A stretch of 64,000 nt of DNA from Bacteroidia bacterium (GTDB taxonomy: Bacteria; Bacteroidota; Bacteroidia; Flavobacteriales; Flavobacteriaceae), in assembly GCA_030432635.1 (NCBI GenBank), contig JAUIMB010000002.1, forward strand, positions 1 through 64,000, written 5' to 3'. Position numbers and translations under genes: made by a program. Below, piece after piece: positions 35,912-43,451 of the stretch. Every line of letters begins with the position of its first letter. Position 1 is the first letter of the stretch. The notes below the pieces were generated by a model that made no database searches, was not told where the DNA came from, and saw only the letters and a program-made list of their open reading frames with translations.

Positions 35912-36148
35912 ATGTTAGCGTTTTCATCATTAGAAAAAATAGGATTCACTAGAAATAAAATGGTAGTGGATGAAGATTTGAAATATCAATCTTGTGATAT
36001 AACTAGGAACGAAAGTTACATATCTGTAATCAATGAGTATGATTCTTCAGGTCATGTAAAAGAGCAAATCATTGAAATGAATGATCGTACTCTACTCGGC
36101 AAAGAACCAACTATAGATACACTTAAATTACTAATTGAAATAATATAA
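35912..36148 (+). CDS. Small hypothetical protein
   Basis: 78 residues (FSSLEKIGFTRNKMVVDEDL...) with alternating strand pattern. Unknown. Confidence 0.5.
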   Translation: MLAFSSLEKIGFTRNKMVVDEDLKYQSCDITRNESYISVINEYDSSGHVKEQIIEMNDRTLLGKEPTIDTLKLLIEII

Positions 36149-36164
36149 AGCACAACCAATCGAT

Positions 36165-36905
36165 ATGGAGACACCGAAAATAAAATCTTCCAGCAATTAC
36201 AGCGATTTTAATACTATTCTAGGCAATAGAATAGTCAATCAAAAAAAAGTTGAGAAAATCGCAACGGATAATAAAAACGGCTTAAACATGCTTCCCTATT
36301 GCCCAATAGTCGTTTACCGCAACAAAAACAAATTTAAAATAGTTGATGGCCAGCACCGATTTAATGCAGCCATGATTTGTGGATTGCCAATATACTATGT
36401 AGAATGCGATCAATTGGATCTAGCTCTTATAGCTAGAATTAACAGCCGAAGCGATAAATGGAAAAATTCAGACTTCCTGGAGTGCTACATTCAATTAGGC
36501 GTTAAGGATTATGTCACACTACATGAATTCATTAAACAGAATAAGATAGTTTATTCTTCTTCCGTGTCTATGCTAATGTATAAAGAGATTCGTGAAGGAG
36601 GAAACAATAACAGCATGGAGTCATTTAGAAACGGTGAATTTGTTGTTAATCATTTAGAATGGAGCAGTTCTATTGCTGATAAAGCCTTAGAGGTTTTTGG
36701 GAGATATAAATTTTGGAACGATAGAGGTTTATTAGGTGCGGTAAACAAACTAATAGACTCAGGAAAGTGTGACTTTGAAGTTTTAAAAAGCAAAATAAAA
36801 TCTGCACCTAACATAATGGAGAAAAAGGCTAATGTTAAAGAGTATTTGTATTTGATAGAAAAGCTCTATAACCATAATAACTCTAAACGAGTAACATTAT
36901 TTTAA
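36165..36905 (+). CDS. ParB/sulfiredoxin-like protein with DGQHR motif
   Basis: 246 residues. The segment YCPIVVYRNKNKFKIVDGQHRF (DGQHR at 61-65) is the signature of the ParB/Srx nucleotide-binding fold, here without a recognisable ParB DNA-binding HTH or partner ParA. Phage proteins with this fold act in DNA binding, nicking or modification; the specific role is unknown. A PP-loop gene follows 2.5 kb downstream. Confidence 0.7.
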   Translation: METPKIKSSSNYSDFNTILGNRIVNQKKVEKIATDNKNGLNMLPYCPIVVYRNKNKFKIVDGQHRFNAAMICGLPIYYVECDQLDLALIARINSRSDKWKNSDFLECYIQLGVKDYVTLHEFIKQNKIVYSSSVSMLMYKEIREGGNNNSMESFRNGEFVVNHLEWSSSIADKALEVFGRYKFWNDRGLLGAVNKLIDSGKCDFEVLKSKIKSAPNIMEKKANVKEYLYLIEKLYNHNNSKRVTLF

Positions 36906-36918
36906 AACTGTAGTTACT

Positions 36919-37227
36919 ATGTTAGGCATCAGGACTAAACTCAAAAGAAAATCAAGATTAAAATCGGCAACAACCATTAGAAAAACTAGAGATTGTATTT
37001 TAAAAAGTCAATCCGAAAATGAATGCGTTTATTTTATAAGACAATATCTCAACTATCAAAATAACACGATTTCTCATGGAGGTAATTTTAGCAGATGTTG
37101 GGCGAACATTGTAACTGAATTTAGAACTTTTTCTGGATGGGGAAACACAGAGCTAGAAGCACTAAAAATGGCTGGAATTAATATTTATAAATCAAGAAGG
37201 AATTTTTCCCTTTCACAAAATCAGTAA
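36919..37227 (+). CDS. Hypothetical basic protein
   Basis: 102 residues with a strongly basic N-terminus (TKLKRKSRLKSATTIRKTRD), possibly nucleic-acid binding. Preceded by CTGTAGTTACTATG. Confidence 0.5.
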   Translation: MLGIRTKLKRKSRLKSATTIRKTRDCILKSQSENECVYFIRQYLNYQNNTISHGGNFSRCWANIVTEFRTFSGWGNTELEALKMAGINIYKSRRNFSLSQNQ

Positions 37228-37232
37228 TTATT

Positions 37233-37490
37233 ATGAGTAAAATTTTAGAAGCCCAGTATTCATTTACTGAAGGAGACGAATCAAATCCTAATGAAGTGGC
37301 AACCGTATTATTAAATATAGATTTTGACAATGAAACTTTCGAGGTTCATCCATTAGATTCAAGTCAACAAGGATTCGTTTTTGACCACAAGTATTGTACT
37401 CGTCAAAAAATGTGGAGAAACTTACTAATTGCAATTGATCATGCAATTGTATTTGCGGAATCAGAATTGAAAATGAACAAGTCAAAATAA
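37233..37490 (+). CDS. Hypothetical protein
   Basis: 85 residues, acidic (YSFTEGDESNPNEVATVLLN). Preceded by CAGTAATTATTATG. Unknown. Confidence 0.5.
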   Translation: MSKILEAQYSFTEGDESNPNEVATVLLNIDFDNETFEVHPLDSSQQGFVFDHKYCTRQKMWRNLLIAIDHAIVFAESELKMNKSK

Positions 37491-37498
37491 CAGTAGTT

Positions 37499-37870
37499 AT
37501 GGAAATATTGACAGCCACAACAAAGGACAAATTTCAAAGATGGTACTTTAAAAATCATTGTAATTCATCACTGAAGTACAAAGACCTTTTGCCTCATCAT
37601 TTTCACGATGTTTTTGGTTGGTTTTATGGTATTCATTGGAGATTCCAAATAGGAATATATGAAGCGTTTTTTGAGAAGCATGGATTTTTCCCAACGGTAA
37701 TTGATACCAAATTAGAAGATCCTGAAAACTCAGTTAAGGAAAAGCGTTACCACACTGTTTTGAGAACACATGAAAAATGGATGGCTTGTGGTTTTCATCG
37801 AACTAAGAAAAAAGCACAAAAAGAAGCTATTGAAGTTGCTAATGAAAAGTTTAATCTAAAATATCAGTAA
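37499..37870 (+). CDS. Hypothetical protein, aromatic-rich
   Basis: 123 residues with many Trp/Phe/His (HHFHDVFGWFYGIHWRFQIG), ending in a KK-rich helix. Preceded by AACAGTAGTTATG. No family recognised, although such aromatic blocks recur in small flavophage proteins. Confidence 0.5.
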   Translation: MEILTATTKDKFQRWYFKNHCNSSLKYKDLLPHHFHDVFGWFYGIHWRFQIGIYEAFFEKHGFFPTVIDTKLEDPENSVKEKRYHTVLRTHEKWMACGFHRTKKKAQKEAIEVANEKFNLKYQ

Positions 37871-37875
37871 AAATT

Positions 37876-38103
37876 ATGATAGGAATTTTTGTATTGATAA
37901 TAGTATGTGTTTTCATCTACATGATGGAGTGCAAAGATACAGAAACAAGAAAGGACACACCTTTTAAATGTCCTGTTTGTGATGGTAAAGGAATTGTCGA
38001 TTACAATTTTTATGAGGATGCCAACATGAATAAATTTGGCACCAATGAAACATGTAGAACCTGTGAAGGTGACACGATAATTTGGGAATCGGAATACGAG
38101 TAA
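37876..38103 (+). CDS. Membrane-anchored zinc-finger protein
   Basis: 75 residues: an N-terminal helix (IGIFVLIIVCVFIYMM) then two CxxC pairs in DnaJ-like form (FKCPVCDGKGIVDYN, CRTCEGD). Likely one zinc site held near the membrane. Role unknown. Confidence 0.6.
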   Translation: MIGIFVLIIVCVFIYMMECKDTETRKDTPFKCPVCDGKGIVDYNFYEDANMNKFGTNETCRTCEGDTIIWESEYE

Positions 38104-38124
38104 GAATAAATAACAGTAGTTACT

Positions 38125-38490
38125 ATGAGCGTACCATTTGATTATATCAATAATGAAAAAATAGACTTAACAAAACAGTCTCACCGAGACGAAGTGATTA
38201 AGCGCAACAAAAACCTCGAAAAAATTATGAGTGAAAGACTTGATTTTTCTTTTATAACGCAAGAGGTGACAGTAAGTTTTAAATGTGAATGCCCTAAGTG
38301 TGGTTCTGAAATTGAACATGAAACAGAAATTGAAACTTGCTGGACCAACGGACATATTGATTTGGAAAGTAATGTTGGGTCAATCGAATGCGGTTCATGT
38401 AATTTTAGATATTCTAAAATACTAAACCTACATGAAAATATTTGGGTAGGCAGAGTTAAAGAGGATAAGTTGAAACTAATTAAACAGTAA
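38125..38490 (+). CDS. Zinc-ribbon protein
   Basis: 121 residues with CECPKCGSE and ECGSCNF, a two-CxxC zinc ribbon. Preceded by AACAGTAGTTACTATG. The antiparallel ORFs here are shadows. Function unknown. Confidence 0.6.
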   Translation: MSVPFDYINNEKIDLTKQSHRDEVIKRNKNLEKIMSERLDFSFITQEVTVSFKCECPKCGSEIEHETEIETCWTNGHIDLESNVGSIECGSCNFRYSKILNLHENIWVGRVKEDKLKLIKQ

Positions 38491-38505
38491 TTAAAACAAT
38501 ACGAT

Positions 38506-38721
38506 ATGCAAGTAGAATTACAACTAACATTAAAAGTTGACATTAGTCAAATTTCAGAAATACCGAAAGAACTGTATGATAAAATTGTCGAAGCTGATAC
38601 AGATGACATTGATTTTAGTCATGACTTATATCATGAACTAGAATCAGTTGTTGATTTGACACAAGGATTTTCAATTGATGAATTTTCAGGTGTCAGTATT
38701 AAGGAGTTCAAGGAATCATAA
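38506..38721 (+). CDS. Small acidic protein
   Basis: 71 residues, strongly acidic (KIVEADTDDIDFSHDLYHEL). Could be a DNA-mimic type protein, but this rests only on charge. Confidence 0.45.
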   Translation: MQVELQLTLKVDISQISEIPKELYDKIVEADTDDIDFSHDLYHELESVVDLTQGFSIDEFSGVSIKEFKES

Positions 38722-38743
38722 ATACAGTAATAAAATTAGAATC

Positions 38744-38923
38744 ATGAAAATTCCAAGAAAACTTAAAAAAGAGCTAAAAAAGTCTCTTTTGAAATTAATT
38801 GATCCTGCATGGAAATCGAACGAAATAAGAATCGATAGTGTTGGTAAAACATCTTATCCCACTCAAAGAAGTGGTGTTGCTAAGTATAAAGGAACATATG
38901 TCACCTCTTATAGGTTAATTTAA
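38744..38923 (+). CDS. Small basic protein
   Basis: 59 residues from the ATG at 38744 (MKIPRKLKKELKKSLLKLID...), very basic. An upstream in-frame ATG at 38675 lies inside the previous gene. Confidence 0.45.
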   Translation: MKIPRKLKKELKKSLLKLIDPAWKSNEIRIDSVGKTSYPTQRSGVAKYKGTYVTSYRLI

Positions 38924-38937
38924 TAACTGTAGTTACT

Positions 38938-39204
38938 ATGGCAAAAACTTACAACTTTAAGAAAACGCTTTTAGTAGAGCAAGAAGTTCAAATGGATGGA
39001 ACATTGGAAGAAATTATCGCTTACAATGTTACTCGCCTAAGAAAAATAAAAGGATGGAATCAAGAAGATTTATCTGAAAGGATAGACTTGTCAAGAGCCA
39101 GTATTTCAAATATTGAAGTTGGCAGACATTCTATAACTATGAAAAATTTAGAAAAACTTTGTGAAGTTTTTGGGTGTTCATCATCTGACATACTTCCATT
39201 TTAA
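38938..39204 (+). CDS. XRE-family HTH regulator
   Basis: 88 residues. EIIAYNVTRLRKIKGWNQEDLSERIDLSRASISNIEVGRHSITMKN is a textbook HTH_3 domain, with an N-terminal extension of about 20 residues. Preceded by AACTGTAGTTACTATG. Regulates genes within the element or host; targets unknown. Confidence 0.85.
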   Translation: MAKTYNFKKTLLVEQEVQMDGTLEEIIAYNVTRLRKIKGWNQEDLSERIDLSRASISNIEVGRHSITMKNLEKLCEVFGCSSSDILPF

Positions 39205-39215
39205 TAGTTGTAAAA

Positions 39216-39359
39216 ATGGCAGACAACCAATCAATAGGAAAAATTCAAGCTTTAAAAAATAGGCTTTGTGATCAAAAAGATTACCAGTCACTTAGCATGC
39301 TAAGAGATATTGAAAAGGATATTGAAAATGTAAAACAACTTTTTTCACAAATTCAGTAG
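39216..39359 (+). CDS. Small hypothetical protein
   Basis: 47 residues, helical (IGKIQALKNRLCDQKDYQSL...). Its CAGTAG stop is part of the start motif of the next gene. Confidence 0.4.
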   Translation: MADNQSIGKIQALKNRLCDQKDYQSLSMLRDIEKDIENVKQLFSQIQ

Positions 39360-39364
39360 TTAGT

Positions 39365-40249
39365 ATGAATCTTCTAAAAGAAATAGATGTAGATAAAACA
39401 ATAGTTGTTGCTTTTTCAGGTGGTGAAAGTTCCGCATACGCTCTAATGCTAGTGTTAGAAAAATTCAAACAAACACATAACATTATTGTATGCTTTTGCA
39501 ACACAGGAGAAGAAGATGAAGAAACATTCATTTTTACTAAAAGGATAGCTGAATATTTAAAAATCAATGTTGTTTGGTTAGAGTACAGAAGCGAAAGAGG
39601 TTTTGAAATTGTTGATTTTGATACCGCTTACAGGATTACTGATTTTGAAAAAAACAATGAATACCCAAACCATCCTTTCCATCTATGGGTTAAGGATTAT
39701 GGGTTGCCACAATACCCAAAACGAACTTGCACAAGAGAAATGAAAGAGCGCACCATATCGAGATATTTGTCGTCAATTGGTGTTATGCCTAGAATGTGTG
39801 TAAGGGTTGTAGGTATTAGATTTGATGAAATTGCAAAAAGAACACCTAACGAAAAACAATACTATCCGTTAATAATTAATGGAGTTACAAAGTCTTTTCT
39901 GAATAGGTTTTTTGAATACGAAATGCCTTTTAGATTGAATTTGAAATCATATATGGGTAATTGTGGTGCTTGTGTATTAAAAGGATTGAGAAACCTATGT
40001 ACGGTATATAGAAAGCGTCCTGAGAAATTTGAGTTTTTCAAATTCTTAAACGACAAATACGGTGGTGGTAATCATAGTTTTTACATAAAATATAACACGA
40101 TAGATTCAATTATTGAAATGGCTAAAGACAAAAAAATTAAAAATGCAAAAGATAATAGGTTTGATTTTCAATACCAACAAGATTTATTTTTTGACCCAAT
40201 ATTAGATACTGAGGGTGCTTGTGGTGGAACTTGCGAGGCTTTTGCATAA
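39365..40249 (+). CDS. PP-loop (PAPS reductase-like) protein with Cys cluster
   Basis: 294 residues of the adenine-nucleotide alpha-hydrolase superfamily: VVAFSGGESSAYALML (SGGESS at 18-23), CFCNTGEEDEET, YPKRTCTREMK. Additional cysteines in GNCGACVLKGLRNLC and EGACGGTCEAF could hold an iron-sulfur cluster, as in DndC and phage PAPS-reductase-like proteins. Such enzymes act in sulfur transfer or nucleotide modification. It shares the block with a DGQHR protein, but no DndA, DndD or DndE is present. Role not proven. Confidence 0.8.
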   Translation: MNLLKEIDVDKTIVVAFSGGESSAYALMLVLEKFKQTHNIIVCFCNTGEEDEETFIFTKRIAEYLKINVVWLEYRSERGFEIVDFDTAYRITDFEKNNEYPNHPFHLWVKDYGLPQYPKRTCTREMKERTISRYLSSIGVMPRMCVRVVGIRFDEIAKRTPNEKQYYPLIINGVTKSFLNRFFEYEMPFRLNLKSYMGNCGACVLKGLRNLCTVYRKRPEKFEFFKFLNDKYGGGNHSFYIKYNTIDSIIEMAKDKKIKNAKDNRFDFQYQQDLFFDPILDTEGACGGTCEAFA

Positions 40250-40259
40250 AAACCGTAGT

Positions 40260-40433
40260 ATGTCTGAAACTGTAATTCATAATGACAGTAAAGAGTTTAA
40301 GCAATGGCAAGAAGATCATTCCATAACTAGAATAGAAGGAACTAATATTTATCAATGGAATAACTTTAAATATCAACGTGAGTTTTTCCTTGAGAAATTT
40401 CAAGAACATTTAAACAAACAGTTGAAAAAATGA
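40260..40433 (+). CDS. Small hypothetical protein
   Basis: 57 residues (EFKQWQEDHSITRIEGTNIY...). Start at 40260 follows CCGTAGTATG; ATGA overlap with the next gene. Unknown. Confidence 0.5.
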   Translation: MSETVIHNDSKEFKQWQEDHSITRIEGTNIYQWNNFKYQREFFLEKFQEHLNKQLKK

Positions 40434-40600
40434 AACATTTTTATTACTTAGAATGGCAAAACGCCAGGAAAGATGGTGACTTACAATATGCTAATCATTG
40501 TAAAGAAAAATACAAAGATTTAGTGATGAGTGATATTGTAAAACCTTTTCATTTCTACGATGTAAAACTAAGAATGTACCCAATAATTAATCTTAACTAA
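40430..40600 (+). CDS. Small hypothetical protein
   Basis: 56 residues (MKHFYYLEWQNARKDGDLQY...), soluble, coupled by ATGA overlap to the previous gene. Unknown. Confidence 0.45.
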   Translation: MKHFYYLEWQNARKDGDLQYANHCKEKYKDLVMSDIVKPFHFYDVKLRMYPIINLN

Positions 40601-40654
40601 TTGTAGGTTAAAGAGTGCGCCTACAAAATCCAGTACTCAACTAAATATAACACT

Positions 40655-40774
40655 ATGTATTTATTACAATTTTTCAAGTATGATCATCTTCCAGAGCAAT
40701 TACAGGAAGTATCAAAACCTTTTGGAGAAATGGCAAAAGATTGTGCAGTAAGATCATTGATTTTCAAAGGATAA
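40655..40774 (+). CDS. Shortened phage hairpin protein (HLPxxLQxVSxPF family)
   Basis: 39 residues: LLQFFKYDHLPEQLQEVSKP then FGEMAKDCAVRS. This matches the start and the end of a short phage family normally about 60-70 residues long (FxYeHLPxxLQxVSkPFxxLA ... LLEAKDCAVRA); about 20 middle residues are missing. I believe this family is related to the Acb2/Tad1-type hairpin proteins that sequester CBASS signals. Either an in-frame deletion or a minimal variant. Directly upstream of the tRNA-like gene. Confidence 0.5.
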   Translation: MYLLQFFKYDHLPEQLQEVSKPFGEMAKDCAVRSLIFKG

Positions 40775-40780
40775 ACGAAA

Positions 40781-40861
40781 GGCACGTTGGCGGTAAGGAG
40801 CACGCACCTATTTGATTAAGTTCATCGGGAACAAGCACAGGTTCGAGTCCTGTACGTGTCA
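40781..40861 (+). tRNA. Degenerate class II tRNA-like gene (Leu-like)
   Basis: Acceptor stem GGCACGT/ACGTGTC (7 bp, one G-U), D-arm GCG/CGC with GG in the loop, T-arm ACAGG-TTCGAGT-CCTGT, and a variable arm GTTC/GAAC. The TGGCGG start and long variable arm recall bacterial tRNA-Leu. No 5-bp anticodon stem can be drawn, so identity cannot be assigned. A decayed or unusual phage tRNA. Confidence 0.55.
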
Positions 40862-40873
40862 CTAAAATAGTAG

Positions 40874-41029
40874 ATGATGAATACTTTGTTTTCTGACATA
40901 AAAACATGCGATTACTGCAATTTAGCACCAAAACCAAAGCCGCATAGTCCTAATATATTTAATGGTTTTCGAGATACAAAAACAGGTCATTTAGTTTGTT
41001 GGAATTGCAGAGATATTCATTACAAATAA
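40874..41029 (+). CDS. Small zinc-finger protein
   Basis: 51 residues with CDYC near the N-terminus and CWNC near the C-terminus, a single four-Cys zinc site. 12 bases after the tRNA-like gene. Unknown role. Confidence 0.5.
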   Translation: MMNTLFSDIKTCDYCNLAPKPKPHSPNIFNGFRDTKTGHLVCWNCRDIHYK

Positions 41030-41046
41030 AAATAATAGCTAAAAAA

Positions 41047-41328
41047 ATGACATTACACCTAAACTTACATAAAGAGAATTTCGATAATATCGCTTCAGGT
41101 TTTAAAAAAGTGGAGTATCGAGAAATTAAAAAATACTGGACACAAAGGTTATTTAACAAACCTTATGATACAATTACATTCTCTAATGGATTTGCGAAAA
41201 ACCGAAGACAAATGGTTGTAGAATGGATCGATACAGATACAGGTCTAGGAAACCCACATTGGGGAGCGCCTATGAGTGTAAATGTGTACCGATTAAAACT
41301 CGGAAAAATATTAACTAAGAACTTTTAA
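41047..41328 (+). CDS. ASCH-like domain protein
   Basis: 93 residues: LHLNLHKENFDNIASGFKKV, then EYREIKKYWTQRL and YDTITFSNGF, the pattern of the ASCH/PUA-like fold that binds RNA or modified bases. The ATG at 41047 is preferred to the upstream in-frame codon at 40996. Frequent in phages; exact function unknown. Confidence 0.65.
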   Translation: MTLHLNLHKENFDNIASGFKKVEYREIKKYWTQRLFNKPYDTITFSNGFAKNRRQMVVEWIDTDTGLGNPHWGAPMSVNVYRLKLGKILTKNF

Positions 41329-41337
41329 CTGTAGAAC

Positions 41338-41477
41338 ATGAAACATTTAAAAACATCAAAAAAACAATCGATTGGATAGACGATTCAATTGATGACATTA
41401 AATATGGCGCCTATTTAGCTACTAGTGTCTTAATCTATATCGCAGTGATATTGACCCTTATCCTAATCAAAATGTAG
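41338..41477 (+). CDS. Membrane peptide read through a -1 frameshift at an A7 run
   Basis: From the ATG at 41338 frame 0 reads MKHLKTSKKQSIG and stops. A -1 shift on the A-AAA-AAA run gives a 46-residue peptide ending in a membrane helix (YLATSVLIYIAVILTLILIKM) whose stop abuts the next gene. Without a shift the helix has no start codon. Programmed slippage, transcriptional slippage, or an indel mutation are all possible. Confidence 0.4.
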
Positions 41478-41478
41478 T

Positions 41479-41709
41479 ATGAAAAGAATTATATCAATAG
41501 TGGCATTCACTGTATTATTTTCATGTTCTTCATATAAAAAAGTTGATCATAATGGGAATAAAAAACAAACACAATTAGTGAACTATGCAATAGTAATTAT
41601 GAAACAAGATGGCATGATTTTGTTTCGTGATGTAACTGGCTGGCATGAGCAAACATTTCATAAGCCAACAGTTAAAAAGTATAATATTGGAGATACCTTA
41701 AAATTGTAA
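41479..41709 (+). CDS. Small lipoprotein
   Basis: 76 residues with a lipobox (ISIVAFTVLFSC) and a mature domain with VNYAIVIMKQDGMILFRDVT. Likely on the host cell surface or periplasm; could be a lysogenic-conversion or exclusion factor. Unknown. Confidence 0.6.
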   Translation: MKRIISIVAFTVLFSCSSYKKVDHNGNKKQTQLVNYAIVIMKQDGMILFRDVTGWHEQTFHKPTVKKYNIGDTLKL

Positions 41710-41721
41710 ATATCAAATAAT

Positions 41722-41910
41722 ATGGAAGAAATAAAGAGAATGCAACATGACCTAGAATTGAATAGAGTTAAAATTTTAAGGCATCACAAAGTCTTCAATA
41801 TGATTTTAAATACGCTTTTTAGCTCACTAAAACCAGAAGAAAAGAATAAAAAGATAGGGTGGTTAATTGTAAATGAAAAAATAGATGATACTGAACAATC
41901 TCATGAATAG
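41722..41910 (+). CDS. Small helical protein
   Basis: 62 residues (MEEIKRMQHDLELNRVKILR...), charged and helical. Bases 41911-42036 downstream hold nothing recognisable. Confidence 0.45.
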   Translation: MEEIKRMQHDLELNRVKILRHHKVFNMILNTLFSSLKPEEKNKKIGWLIVNEKIDDTEQSHE

Positions 41911-42036
41911 TTATTCTAAACCAGTGGGAAATTTTTTACGCACCTATTCCTATAATGAATAGATATTGTCAAAAGTATAATAAAATCAATAGATAAGCAA
42001 TGAACTATAGCCATTGTTGTCAAATGTTTTTTAATT

Positions 42037-42534
42037 ATGAAAATATCATTTAATGAATGCTTAAATTTTAAACAAACGAATGTTGTTGAAAAAATTTGGT
42101 CTGGTCTTAATGAAAATGAATTGGACGAATATTTTAAAAGAGAATATAAAAAATATTTTTTTAAAGGAAACGCTTCTTTTTTTAATAGAAAACAGTTTAG
42201 TGAAATTTTTGAAAGATTAAATCACTATAACATTGATTGGCAAAAATATGATGAGTTTAGAAACAACAATATTTCAAAAAAAGCACATCTAATAAATATA
42301 AAAAATCACAAAAAAAGATGGGTTAAAAATCAATGGATTAATTGTTTTATGTTAAATAAAATAGGGATATATAATTCGTTTACATATCCTATTTATGTTG
42401 AATTTAAAGATTTTATGGTTAAAAGAAACGAAATAGACAAAACAGAACTTATAAATCTTGGTTTTGAGTATTTCGACGATATTTTAGAAATCAAAGAAGA
42501 AATTAAGTACAAAATAATTCAATGGAATACGTAA
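42037..42534 (+). CDS. Hypothetical cargo protein, very AT-rich
   Basis: 165 residues rich in N, K, F and Y (YFKREYKKYFFKGNASFFNR). Base composition is visibly more AT-rich than its neighbours. The noncoding stretch downstream (42535-42684) carries an inverted GCACAAC/GTTGTGC pair. It looks like a separately acquired cassette. No family recognised. Confidence 0.55.
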   Translation: MKISFNECLNFKQTNVVEKIWSGLNENELDEYFKREYKKYFFKGNASFFNRKQFSEIFERLNHYNIDWQKYDEFRNNNISKKAHLINIKNHKKRWVKNQWINCFMLNKIGIYNSFTYPIYVEFKDFMVKRNEIDKTELINLGFEYFDDILEIKEEIKYKIIQWNT

Positions 42535-42544
42535 CTCAAATATT

Positions 42545-42674
42545 GCACAACGTAAAAATATATGATTAGTAGCCGTAAATAAGCGACTACTTTCGGATTA
42601 AAATAAATTATTAAACACTTAATAGCCTTTAAAATAAGCACGACACAGGCCATTAATTATATATAGTGTTGTGC
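42545..42674. repeat. GCACAAC/GTTGTGC inverted pair
   Basis: GCACAAC at 42545-42551 and its complement GTTGTGC at 42668-42674 bracket about 116 noncoding bases that also contain AGTAG/CTACT. Possible recombination or folding element after the AT-rich gene. Confidence 0.4.
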
Positions 42675-42684
42675 ATAATACGGT

Positions 42685-43104
42685 ATGGAATTACAAAAAT
42701 TTTTAATAGGAGCACTACAAAAACGTTTAAAAGCAAACGCAACAGTTAGGGCTATTGAAAAGCAAATAACAAAGATAGCTGAACAAACCACTTTTAATAA
42801 TTACAAAGATAATATACTTCTTTCTGATGGTTTAGAATTTGAATTAGGTGGTGTAAATGCACGATTATCACATTGGCAAGATTCTCTAACCTTGGATAAG
42901 GTAGATTTAAGATTAGCCTATTTCTGTACTTCTAAACTGCCAAAAGCAAAAAGAGAAAAACTAAAAAAGGTTAAAGACGAGTACAACAAAACAAAGCATA
43001 TGGAATGGAATAACTACAAGGTTGCAATATGGCACGAACTAAGATATACTATTGACATTGAAAGCGTTTTATCTAGTAATATCAATTTAGAAATAGCATT
43101 GTAG
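42685..43104 (+). CDS. Hypothetical protein
   Basis: 139 residues, helical and basic (FLIGALQKRLKANATVRAIE, KLPKAKREKLKKVKDEYNKT). No recognised family. Confidence 0.5.
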   Translation: MELQKFLIGALQKRLKANATVRAIEKQITKIAEQTTFNNYKDNILLSDGLEFELGGVNARLSHWQDSLTLDKVDLRLAYFCTSKLPKAKREKLKKVKDEYNKTKHMEWNNYKVAIWHELRYTIDIESVLSSNINLEIAL

Positions 43105-43107
43105 CAA

Positions 43108-43263
43108 ATGATAATCATAATCACCATCATAGCAATATACTTTACCATTAATATAGTAACAACACTTTTTCTTAGCTATTTTGAAAAAATGAGCTTTTTG
43201 AGTTTGATTGCCTATTTCCTTTTTGCAACCATTTTTATAATAATTGCCTTATGCAAAAAATAA
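43108..43263 (+). CDS. Small membrane protein
   Basis: 51 residues with two helices (IIIITIIAIYFTINIVTTLF, LIAYFLFATIFIIIALC) and a basic end. Overlaps the next gene by 13 bases. Confidence 0.45.
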   Translation: MIIIITIIAIYFTINIVTTLFLSYFEKMSFLSLIAYFLFATIFIIIALCKK

Positions 43264-43451
43264 AGGTACTCATAACAAAAGCACAGCCTTCAATGTGGTA
43301 TAATGCACTAATCAACCAAACAATCGAAGTGTACGAAACAAGTTTAGATGATCCTTGCCAAAACATGTACTATTGCTACAATAACAATAAAATTGTTTTT
43401 AAGTGCGATGTTGTTGTTTTGGCTCCAGCTCACCAAACTCCTGAAGAATAA
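43251..43451 (+). CDS. Small hypothetical protein
   Basis: 66 residues (KIKVLITKAQPSMWYNALIN, KCDVVVLAPAHQTPEE), a compact beta-type protein. Its 3' end overlaps the leftward gene 43399-43626 tail to tail. Last rightward gene before the late operon. Confidence 0.5.
   Translation: MQKIKVLITKAQPSMWYNALINQTIEVYETSLDDPCQNMYYCYNNNKIVFKCDVVVLAPAHQTPEE

Noticed and set aside
40781-40861. Second attachment site copied from tRNA-Lys
   Set aside because: The sequence does not match the tRNA-Lys 3' end beyond the universal TTCGA core; it is a different, class II tRNA-like gene.
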